Assembly (NCBI GenBank): GCA_028583605.1
Contig: CM053332.1
Coordinates: forward strand, 14,310,442-14,374,441
Origin: Dastarcus helophoroides
Lineage: Eukaryota > Arthropoda > Insecta > Coleoptera > Bothrideridae
Reading direction: 5' to 3'
DNA: 64,000 bases
A model generated the notes under the pieces. That model worked only from the letters and a program-made list of their open reading frames with translations. It was not told where the DNA came from and did not search any database. The translations under genes and the position numbers were made by a program. Position 1 is the stretch's first letter, and the number at the start of each line of letters is the position of its first letter. Shown piece by piece: positions 43,755-53,938 of this stretch.

Positions 43755-44050
43755 GAAATACGCTGTCTCCCTGAAACCAAGAAAGATTAAAAAACGCAAC
43801 AAAGGTTTCTCTAAGGCGTTTTGATAGGCAAGCTATCATCTTTAGAGAGATAATCCCCGTAGTTCTTATCTCTCAAGCAAGCTATCATCTTCAGAGAGAT
43901 ATTCTCTGTATTTCGTATCTCTCTAAAGATGATAGCTTAGCTATCGAAACGCGTTAGAACAACCTTTGTTGTGTTTTTAACTTTCTTGGTTTCAAGGGAC
44001 AAGATTTGTAATTCAATTCTTGAAGATAATCAAGGACCAGCCCACCAAAA
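43755..44050. mobile_element. Penelope-type terminal palindrome with an extra ribozyme segment
   Basis: Order: minus terminus (CCCTGAAACCAAGAAAGATT, GGCGTTTTGATAGGC, ATCATCTTTAGAG), a second minus partial segment (CAAGCTATCATCTTCAGAG, about 43875-43897), then a plus terminus (CTCTAAAGATGATAGCTTAG, GAAACGCGTTAGAACAACC, GACCAGCCCACCAAAA). The full cores carry CTAAAGA, which breaks the hammerhead core. Confidence 0.7.
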
Positions 44051-45868
44051 TCCTAAATTCTGGGATTAAACATGAAAACTTGTAATTTTTGAAGTGAAAA
44101 CTTCTCTAGGCTCGTTGAGCAATTTTGGATAGGGGCTAAACTTATGGCTCCGCGCATCATCTTGCGGTACCCTCACGAGGTGCTATCACGCGGTCCCATC
44201 ACGCAGGTAACATCAAGCGGTACTAACAAGTTCTACTGTTAACATTAGAGCATGTTGGTAACGAAAATTATCGTCATGGTAATGCGAAACGACAAGTTTG
44301 ACGCACGAAAGGTTAGTTTGACATCATTTATTTTAATGTCCAATATTCTGACTTGTTTACTAGTGTGGGTTCGACCTAGAATAATACTTAGACACTATTA
44401 TTTCCTAGTTTTAGGTTTTTCACTTCTGTCGGCAGTCTCCATTCAAGACTGCTTAATTTTTTTCTTCTAAAATTTCTGATCATAGAGATTTCATTTTTTT
44501 TTAAATTCATAGACAGACTATGTTTATTAAATATCCACTTATTTAGAAATTATTTTGGAAGGTTATAATTGCCTTAAAACATCTGATTAAATAAGTAACT
44601 TATTTATTATTGTGTTACTTATTCTTGTTTTATTTTACCTATCAACTTGCCAAGAAACTAACAGCTTTGCAAAGTTTAAAGCGCTTCCTACATTTCGCAT
44701 TTGTTGACAGCTTTAAACAGGTGGAAACCACCTCAATCATCTAAGATATCACGAATAGTGCAACTTCATCATATATACAAATAGTTCATGTAAACTCCTT
44801 AATTTTTTAGGAAAGGACCTATATTCGAGTTGATAAAAGACAAGTCAATAAAATTCACTTACGGCCAAGTGTTAAAAATTGCTGGCAGTCGATTATTTAA
44901 ATTTAGACTCCTTTGTGAATGCGGGAACATAGAACCACTAACCTTGAAATAATTTAAGTTCGATGACATCTTTCACTTAATTAGGTGACTTGTTTTTAGA
45001 ATGCATTATTTTTGTCTTCACATCTTACACATGCCGGATAAAATGTGAAAGCAAAAAAGTTCGGTGCTGAAAATCGAAGTATAAAGATTTTTATAACTTC
45101 AAAACCTTTCATTAACGCTGTTTAAATCTCTGGGCGAAAATTTCTGTGTCAGATTGTGTGTAATTATTTTATTTGATTCTCACTCATTAAGTGTTTTTAA
45201 TAACCGTAAATATGATATTGTTATGTAAATATTTATGCTCTTAAATAGATATCAGATAACATTTTCAATGTCAGACACAAAACGGTCATTGTCTTCTTCG
45301 ATACAATGATGGTTAATCATTATCTACATATACACACTGCTTTGTGTTCTATGCTTGTCCTGACCTAAAGACCGGCAAGTTTCCACAGATAAAATACTTT
45401 AATAATTGTTGTTAACTAAGTTGAAGCGTAACATTTTATAACTTGAAGATATCGAACTGTTAAGTGCGATTTTCTAAAAAAAGGGAAACAAGTGAAACTA
45501 TTAATATACGCTAGAAATCATTGCCTATTTTAATTGACTTGAAAGGATTAAAGAAACTGTGCACAATACTAGTCCTTAGGCTGTTTATGGTTCTTTCTTA
45601 TTTTGATGAAATCTATAAATAAAATGCTACTGCTTATAAATAATATAACATTTTTAAAAACTGTGACGCACAAGCAAATAAGTATAACAATAATAAACGT
45701 AAAATATTTTATTTTTATTTGGAAGCATTATTTGCATAGCATAGGGGATATATTGACCTTTTCTAAGTAGCGATTTAAAATTAACAAAAACTGATATCAG
45801 TGATTAGTTTAGTGATCGGCTCCCGAGCCACTTATAGAGCTTTGGCCCCTTGAAAGTGTTTTTTTTTT
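44051..45868. other. AT-rich unassigned region
   Basis: About 1.8 kb of moderate complexity without a supported gene. The short GC-richer stretch at 44140-44220 holds several TCACGC-type words. 44233-44280 resembles about 33612-33660. It could be host intergenic or intronic DNA. Confidence 0.4.
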
Positions 45869-46105
45869 GTGTGGAATAGACTGGTCCTTGATTATCTTCA
45901 AAAACTGAAATACAAGTCTTGCGCCCTGAAACCAAGAAAGATTAAAAACACAACAAAGGTTGCTCTAACGCGTTTCGATAGCCAAGGCTATCATCAGTAT
46001 AACTCTGAAGATGATAGCTTGGCTATCGAAACGCGTTAGAGCAAACTTTGATGTGTTTTTTAATCTTTTCCATTTTCAGGAGACAAGATTTGTGTTTCAA
46101 CCTTT
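45869..46105. mobile_element. Penelope-type terminal palindrome
   Basis: Minus terminus (GGAATAGACTGGTCCTTGAT, CCCTGAAACCAAGAAAGATT, GGTTGCTCTAACGCG, TAGCCAAGGCTATCATCAG), then a plus terminus (CTCTGAAGATGATAGCTTGG, GAAACGCGTTAGAGC, GGAGACAAGATTTGTG). In the left copy the core region reads CTGATGATAGCC, a deletion derivative. Confidence 0.75.
46003..46041 (+). ncRNA. Hammerhead-like ribozyme motif, plus orientation
   Basis: Core CTGAAGA (46005-46011), one U, perfect stem II GATAGC-ttg-GCTATC, GAAAC, triplet GTT (46035-46037), then AGAG. The upstream side of stem I is AACT, so only two pairs form here (four in the copies with CTCT). Core nucleotides intact. Confidence 0.5.
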
Positions 46106-46229
46106 GAGTGTGGTTCTCTGATACTACATCAGTCATTATCCTGATCTAATGAATCCTTTACAATCTAATTTTATCAATAAATGATACCGTTATTAAATAA
46201 TTAAATATGATAAAGTCGGGCCTGAATTG

Positions 46230-46870
46230 GGACCTGTCTATCCTAGGAATAAATGCGAGCACTAACTTCTCTTGGCACGATGATGTGCGCACCATTGCCA
46301 AGCTCGCCTCTCGGAAACTAGGCTTTCTTTTTAAAGCTGTAAAGTACTTCACATCTCATCAGCTACTCACACTATAGAAAGCTCAAGTTAAATCAACACA
46401 AGAATACTGTTCTCATGGTTGGAGTTCAGCCCCAAAGCACACTTTAGCTCTTTTGAATTCAATTCAAAGAAGAGCGATTCGTCTAACTGATGATGAGAGT
46501 TTGACCGATTTTCTCGAAACACTAGAGCACAGGCAAATGGTTGGTGACTTATCTCTTTTCTACAAGTACTTTCTTGGGAGATGCTAACAAGGATTGATCC
46601 CCCCAAGAGTAAGATTTTTGAGGCATACAAGACTGTCGGAGACAGCAAATTACTGTCTCCTGTCTCCGTAGACAGTAAGGACTTCTGTCTACGGAGACTC
46701 TTTTTTCTATAGAACTTCCAAGCTGTGGAACTTGTTACCGAACGAAATTGTCCCCAAAAATTACAACCTATCCTTGTTTAAGAAGGCAGTTCATCGCCAT
46801 CTACTGCTTGTTTCCCCATCCTACTCGCAGTGCTTTGAAGGCATAATGGGGTTGCCCTTTGCGAGTCGAT
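46230..46870 (+). pseudogene. CR1/Jockey-superfamily LINE 3' end, copy E
   Basis: Codons for LGINASTNFSWHDDVRTIAK, then KLASRKLGFLFKAVKYFTSH and later YNLSLFKKAVHRHLLL, with stops and shifts between. It ends with ATAATGGGGTTGCCCTTTGC and GAACT followed by an A-rich tail that includes TAAAATAAA. A perfect 14-bp inverted repeat (46662-46675 with 46685-46698) arose by local inverted duplication of GTCTCCGTAGACAG. Confidence 0.8.
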
Positions 46871-46889
46871 CGAACTAAAAAAAAATAAA

Positions 46890-48110
46890 ATAAAGTAGAC
46901 AAACAATACCTCCGTTGATCAATACCTCAAGGACGTAGAATTTGAAAAAATTTCTGTTTAGTCAAATTTCGACTCGAAATTCGACTTGAATTTTTATTAT
47001 AATTCGAATTTTCAAAGCAACATAAAAAGGTCAAAATGGTCAGATTAAAATCAACATTTGTAGAAACTGGATTATATACTTATTTTACCTTAAAAAAAAA
47101 AGAATTTAATCTTAAAATTTCGTCTATTCCTGCGATCACTACAAAACATCTTGAAGTTTGTGAATCATTGAGAGAAAAACTGAGATGGGCGGAAATTTTT
47201 TTAACCATATTTTTTTACCGACGATTTATATATTTTCTTTGTATACGCGACACTCATCATATAGTTGATTATTAATTGTTTCGAAATTAAAATTTTTAAA
47301 AACGGAACTAAGCTACTAATAAATATTTAACTGTGGTTCGTGGTTCAAAATTGAATAATTACGGTTTTAAAAAATATTTGCCATTAATTTAGCGATGTTC
47401 ATTCCCGCTATTATCAGTTGTGTCAAGTGAACGCATAGTCTTGATATGATAAGCGTCTCTATCGACCTATGACATCGTGAAACGGTGTCTGTTAAACTCA
47501 TCTTTGACTATTCTTACAGATGTCTAACGTATTACTTTGCTCTTTACGCGCATTAACCAAATAGGCAAATTGAAATTTCTGTCATGTCAATAAAAATACT
47601 TTTTTTAATTAATAGGTTGAATGAATTTTTAACGATTTCTAAATTTAGTACCTATTACCTAAATAGTTTCGATGACTCGAACACTAATTAGCTATAGTTC
47701 TCACGAGTTATTGACGCTAGGCCATAAATACAACCAGCAGAAAAAAATAGGCAGATAGGTAATATATTTGGCACTCGCACCACACAAGTATTTCGTATAA
47801 TAAGCAAGGACGTGCTAGACAGATGTTATGGGCGAGTGACAAAAGAAACTAAAAGTTCGGTCGACGATCGAGGTGGCCTTGACCTCCTCAATCTCACTCT
47901 CAACACTCTCGTTTCTTCTCGAACCGATGAAGGACACCGCCAACTGAGAACATATACGTTAACAAATGAAGTGATCGTGACCAGGAGATGCTTATAATAA
48001 TGTTATTAACACAACTTGTAAAAGCTTCTGGATTGTTAACATTAGATATTACATAGAAGGTAATTGAATTCTTGCAGATGCAGTTAAATCTGAATTACCA
48101 TATAATCAGT
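46890..48110. other. Mostly unassigned; contains a short LINE piece
   Basis: 47391-47450 (TTAGCGATGTTCATTCCC, ATTATCAGTTGTGTCAAG) matches the unusual block of LINE copies A and D. An open frame at 47812-47997 lies in GC-richer sequence, with no known domain. The rest is AT-rich without supported features. Confidence 0.35.
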
Positions 48111-48114
48111 TAAA

Positions 48115-48365
48115 AATTCAAATACAAATATTGTCCCCTGAAACCAAGAAAGATCTAAAAACACAACAAAGGTTGCTTTAAGGCGTTTCGATAGCCAAGG
48201 TATCATCTTCGGAGAGATCAGTATCTCTCTAAACATGACAGCTTGGCTAACCAAACGCGTTAGAGCAATCATTGTTGTGTTTTCTATTCTTTCTTGGTTT
48301 CAGGGGACAAGATTTGTATTTCAATTTTTGAAGATAGCCAAGGACCAGTCCGTTCCACCAAAAAA
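48115..48365. mobile_element. Penelope-type terminal palindrome
   Basis: Minus terminus (GTCCCCTGAAACCAAGAAAG, GCGTTTCGATAGCC, GGTATCATCTTCGGAG), then plus terminus (CTCTCTAAACATGACAGC, CCAAACGCGTTAGAGC, TTTCAGGGGACAAGATTTGT, GACCAGTCCGTTCCACCAAA). Both ribozyme cores are mutated (CCGAAGA and CTAAACA). Confidence 0.75.
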
Positions 48366-48653
48366 ATAAATAATAATCAGTTGTTTCTAACGTGATTGAC
48401 TGTATAACCTATTCAATGTTTTTCAACTTTTGAAAATGATTTAAATCAGAAATTAAAAAAAAAATGTTTTTCGAAAATTCCAATATAAATTTGCAATTTC
48501 GAGATTAAGAATCAGAGTTTCAGGAATAAAACAAGATTTTTAGTATTTACTAAACATTTCAAATTTCTAACAAAAGTTAAAGTTTTCAGGACAAGTCTCC
48601 AAATTTCGAGAAAATGTTGAAATCTATAAAAAAGTCGAATTTTTGAAACAAAT

Positions 48654-50523
48654 CGAAATTATCAAATAAATCCACATTTTTAGAAAAATATGTCGAATTA
48701 AAAGAGTAAATAATTAACAAAAAAGTCTGAAATTAACGAAAATAATGTTAATACATATGCCCATAAAAAAGTGAAAATGTTTAAAAAAGGTTCACATTTT
48801 TAATAAGTCAAAATTTCAAAATTTTGAAAAAATTGAAAACAATATTAGAATTAAACAAGAGCTTTACGAGAAAACAATGAAATTAAAAAAAAGTGAAAAC
48901 ATTTTTCTACTTTCCTACAAATAATTATTCTCAGTATTTTCAATGTCTCATTAAAGTTTCGATCCAATTTTGAAAAAATAAACGAATATTGCAGGCACGT
49001 CAAAATTTAGAACAAAAGCTTGCTTCCAGAAATATAAGATAGGGAAAACAGTAAAATTAAATTAAAAAAGAAATTTTCACAAGAAAAAACATATTAAGGA
49101 AAAAGAACTTCGAAAAAAAAACGATATTTTGAAAAATATCGTTAAGCTCGGATAAAAATATTGACATTTCTAGAATATATTCTAAGAGAAAAGAGTAGAA
49201 TTTTGGTTATAAAATCGTAATTTATAAAAATACGGGTTTAGAGAAAAAGCTTAATTTGGGGAGAAAGTCGCAATTCTTAGAAAATCAAATTTAATATAAG
49301 AACCTAACCGTTTGGAAAAACTCGAAAATGCCGAAAATTCAAGAAAAATAAAGTATTACAAAGATCGAATTTTGTGTGAAAGAAAGAAGAAATTTTTAGT
49401 GTGTCGAATTTTGAGAAAAAAAATCTCTATTTTCAAAAATATTTTATTAAATTGTTACTTTTGTAACAACAAATCGAAATTATCAAATGAATCCACATTT
49501 TTAGAAAAATATGTCGAATTAAAAGAGTAAATAATTAACAAAAAAGTCTGAAATTAACGAAAATAATGTTAATACATATGCCCATAAAAAAGTGAAAATG
49601 TTTAAAAAAGGTCCACATTTTTAATAAGTCAAAATTTCAAAATTTTGAAAAAATTGAAAACAATATTAGAATTAAACAAGAGCTTTACGAGAAAACAATG
49701 AAATTAAAAAAAAGTAAAAACATTTTTCTAGTTTCCTACAAATAATTATTCTCAGTATTTTCAATGTCTCATTAAAATTTCAATCCAATTTTGAAAAAAT
49801 AAACGAATATTGCAGATACGTCAAAATTTAGAACAAAAGCTTGCTTCCAGAAATATAAGATAGGGAAAACAGTAAAATTAAATTGAAAAAGAAATTTTCA
49901 CAAGAAAAAAACATATTAAGAAAAAAGAACTTCGAAAAAAAAAACGATATTTTGAAAAATATCGTTAAGCTCGGATAAAAATATTGACATTTGTAGAATA
50001 TATTCTAAGAGAAAAGAGTAGAATTTTGGTTATAAAATCGTAATTTATAAAAATACGGGTTTAGAGAAAAAACTTAATTTGGGGAGAAAGTCGCAATTCT
50101 TAGAAAATCAAATTTAATATAAGAACCTAAACGTTTGGAAAAACTCGAAAATGTCCAAAATTCAAGAAAAATGAAGTATTAAAAAGATCGAATTTTGTGA
50201 GAAAGAAAGAAGAAATTTTCAGTGTGTCGAATTTTGAGAAAAAAAATCTCTATTTTCAAAAATATTTTATTAAATTGTTACTTTTGTAACAACAAATCGA
50301 AATTATCAAATAAATCCACATTTTTAGAAAAATATGTCGAATTAAAAGAGTAAATAATTAACAAAAAAGTCTGAAATTAGCGAAAATAATGTTAATACAT
50401 ATGCCCATAAAAAAGTGAAAATGTTTAAAAAAAAATTCAAAATTTTGAAAAAATTGAAAACAATATTAGAATTAAACAAGAGCTTTACGAGAAAACAATG
50501 AAATTTAAAAAAAAGTGAAAACA
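48654..50523 (+). repeat. ~822-bp macrosatellite, about 2.3 units
   Basis: Long near-identical units begin at CGAAATTATCAAAT-type sequence (48661, 49482 and 50305 for the ATCAAAT word; spacings 821 and 823). Shared internal words include AATGTTAATACATATGCCCA, AACAAGAGCTTTACGAGAAA, CAGAAATATAAGATAGGGAA and TCTCTATTTTCAAAAATATT. Units differ by few substitutions, so the duplication is recent compared with the copy at 35866-36420. No coding content. Confidence 0.88.
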
Positions 50524-51879
50524 TATTTTCCATCTTATCGAATTTAATTTGCACTTTGGGTTTTAGGACCAAATTGGTATTTTCAGCATTTTCTAAAAAC
50601 TTTGAATTTATAAACTTGAAGTTTTCAGGAAAGTTTTCAAAATTTCGACAAAATGTTGAAAACTGTAAAAAAAAAGTCGAAATTAAAAAAAAATAAAATT
50701 TTCGGCTGTCCTTATTTTTAGAAAAGTGAAAGATTTTCAAAAAACGTTGAATTAAAAATATATGTTTCTAAAAAATGGTTAATTTAGGAGAAACAGCAAA
50801 ATTTTGAAAAAGTATAAATATTTTCATAAAGTGGACATTTTTAAAAAAGATCGAAAATTTTTAATAAAGCGTCAAAATTTCAAAATTTTGAAAAAAGGTC
50901 GAAACTTTGAAAAAATTTTGATTTAATTATGAAAAAAATTTTGTAAAAAAATAATTAAAAAGAGACAAAGTTAAAAAAAATTAAGATAAAACCGAAATTT
51001 ACTAATATCCAAAAAAAATAATGAAATTTAAAAAAAAAAGAAAAGTTTTCAGAAACAGTCGAAATTTGAAAAAATTAAAATTTTCGAAAAACTTTTAAAG
51101 TTTTTAATAGTGTAAAGCAGTGATCTTTTTTTGGGAACACACTTTTTTCGTGTGAAAAAAGACGGCGCACATTAATCGTCTAAGAATTTTTTGACAAGCA
51201 AAAAAAAAGTTCTTAAAATCTTATGAACGTCTAATCAATTTTGGACAATCAAAAAAAAGATCCTCATAACCGTTTACAAATTTTGAATGACAAAAAAAGC
51301 ATTTGGTTATACGTTTATAATTTTTTATAGAAAATTATGAGAAAAAATCGAAATTTCCAAAAAAAAATGTTATAATTTTTTTTCTGAAAGGTTCAAGCAA
51401 TTTACATTAGTCGTTGGGAAGTTTGAATACCTTTTTCACAAAATTTCCTATTTTCCTCCAAAGTAGAAATATACGATTAAATCGAGAAAAAGATGATGAC
51501 AATTTGCAAAAAAAGAAAAATTTTCAGAAACAATCGAAATTTGAAATAATTAAAATTTTTAAAAACTTTAGAATTTTTCAGTAGTTCAAATTGTCAAGGC
51601 AAGTAGAATTTTTCAAAAAAGTCCCAATATCAGAGGGTCACAATTGTGTAGGAAAGTCGTAAATTTTTTTAAAGGAGTATTTGTAAAAAACGAAATTTAG
51701 AAAACAAGTTAGAATTTTGGGTCGTAATTTAAAAAAAAAAACTGTCGAAATTTTGAAAAAATAGAAATTTTCCAAAAAATCAAAATTTTTCTAAAAATGG
51801 AAAGTCGAAATTCACAAGAAGCCAAAAGTATAAGAAATATATCGAAATTTCCGTAAACATTTTTTGAGAAGAATTCAAG
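50524..51879. other. A-rich low-complexity sequence
   Basis: Degenerate AAAATTTCGAA-type words. The minus-strand Phe-rich frame at 50342-50740 is an artefact. No gene seen. Confidence 0.6.
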
Positions 51880-52345
51880 GATGTTGGGTGGAATACAAAT
51901 ACATGCGAATGGATAGCAAGGTGACAATATGTATAAGACATGCGTGGGACCTATACTGACGTATGCAATCGAAACGAGAGCAGACATAAACAAAACCAAA
52001 TCAATGCTGAGGACAAGCAGAAATGAAACCACTTAGAGACAGAGTTAGAAACGATGAGATCAGAAGAAGTGAGGAGTGGACGATGCGGTAAGATAGGGCA
52101 GGCAAAGAATACACCACGTGACAAGAATGGAAGAAGACAAAGTTGTTCGAAGGGCCCTGGAGGACACGCCCTGTAGAAGGAGACCAAGAGGAAGACCACC
52201 GAAGAGATAGAAAGACAGCTGGCAATCTACATCTCAAGAAAACCAGAATGCCTGAATTCGAAGGAAAACAGACCCACTAGATCTTCGAAAAGAAAAAAAA
52301 GAAGAAGAGGAAAAGAAAAAGAATTTAAGGAGCGCATTGATGGAA
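51880..52345 (+). pseudogene. RTE-type LINE C-terminal remnant
   Basis: Translated pieces in shifting frames: CVGPILTYAIETRADINKTK and SMLRTSRNE, then a run equivalent to the RTE tail: RMEEDKVVRRALEDTPCRRR followed by PRGRPPKR. GPILTYAIET and R.ALE..P...RPRGRP are hallmarks of the C-terminal part of RTE-clade polyproteins. Stops and frameshifts are frequent. It may belong to the same family as 11429-11660. Confidence 0.7.
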
Positions 52346-53011
52346 TAGGATGGAACGCTTTTTCCTCGCTGACCCTTGCAGTCAAACGCAAATACATATT
52401 CTGTTAGGACGTCAGGAGGACTTTATCGAAGAAATTTCTACTTTTATTTCAAAATTCTTCCTTGAAATTTCGAATCTTGCAATTTTTTTAAACATTCAAC
52501 CTTTTTTTCTAAATTTAAGTTCCTCTGTATCGGAAGGTTATGGGATGAAAAGAAAAATCAAGAATTGCCTGTTTTATACTTTTAATTAAATCAAGCCCCT
52601 TTTGGTTGAACGAATGCAGAACAACTAACTAACGATTCTGCTCTTCTGGGTGTTCTTCATTTATGTAACTTGAAACCTATGGTAATAAAATTTTGTTGAT
52701 ATAATGGTCGCCGCTCAATAACAGCCTGATTAAGCTTTCTTGCACGTGAATAAACATTGAGATAAACGAATATAGTTTTTGCTTATTATCAACACTCTGA
52801 AACATTTCAACTTTTTCTAAATTTCAAACTTTTTCTCGAAGTGTCGACATTTTTTCAAGTGTTTTTCTTTGGTGAAACTGATTTGTTTCTCAAAATATAC
52901 ATTTTTATGTTAAAATTCGATATTTTTTGACATGAGCGTAGACCAAACTTGCCCTTCCCCCTCCCTGTCTCTCATAGGTCCCGCTAGCTATATCTTCTGC
53001 TCTTCTGGATT
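52346..53011. other. Unassigned AT-rich sequence
   Basis: A weak open frame at 52350-52589 without a domain; otherwise nothing I can support. Confidence 0.35.
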
Positions 53012-53035
53012 TCTCTCTCTCTCTCTCTCTCTCTC

Positions 53036-53089
<54 letters not shown>
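53012..53089. repeat. (CT)n microsatellite, imperfect
   Basis: CT units interrupted by two CTCCTCT steps near 53035 and 53046. Flanked by CTTCTGCTCTTCTGGATTT and CATGCAGTAGAGCAG. Confidence 0.95.
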
Positions 53090-53091
<2 letters not shown>

Positions 53092-53936
53092 GCAGTAGAG
53101 CAGTAAAATTAATAGAGGACTCCTTTCACAAAATTTTGATTTTTTAAAATCTGTCGTCTTTTTTTAGAAATTTCTCAAAATCACTTCAACGTTTTTTAAT
53201 GAGACAGTGAAACGACTTTCCTCAAGATTTGGTTTTGTTTCGGAAATTTCGACTTTTTCCTTGCGACTTCTTTCTCGAGATATATCGTGATTTTTTGATT
53301 AATCTTTTTTGTAAATGTTCTAATTTTTTTCAAGACGCGACACTGACTATTTATTAAAATCGTTTCTTTTGTAAATTTCGACTTATTAAAATTCGTCCTT
53401 TTTCGAATTTTTGCTTTTATCCCAAAATTGGACCTAGTTTATGGAACTCTGGATATTTTTTTCCCAAAATTTGATTTTATTCTTGAAATTGCACTATTTT
53501 CTTAAAACTAGGTCAAACTATTAACAAAAAAGTTAAAAATTTCGATAACAAGATTTATTTGAAAATGTTGAGAAAAATATATTTTGGAAATTTTAACTTT
53601 GGTCTGGGACTTACAAAATTAATCAAAATAATAAACAAGTAGAAATTCCGAGAACAATAGCTTCGGAAACGACTCCTCTCACAATTCGTCTTCTTCAAAT
53701 ATAGAAATTTTTCTTGAAATTTGTTTTCTAAATATTGGGTGTAGATTTATATAAAAAACGAAATTTGGAGTAAAAATTTTTGTTTTTAAATTTCAAGAAA
53801 AATAAGTTTTGGAAGCTTTTTCTTGCAATTTGAATATTATGAATCAAAATTTTAATAAAAATGTAAAAATATTTTTGGAATTTCGATTCTTTTCTTGAAT
53901 TTCGATTTTTTTTACAAACATTTTGACTTTTTCCCG
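53090..53936. other. A/T-rich low-complexity sequence
   Basis: T-rich to about 53500 and A-rich afterwards; no gene seen. Confidence 0.6.
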
Positions 53937-53938
53937 TA

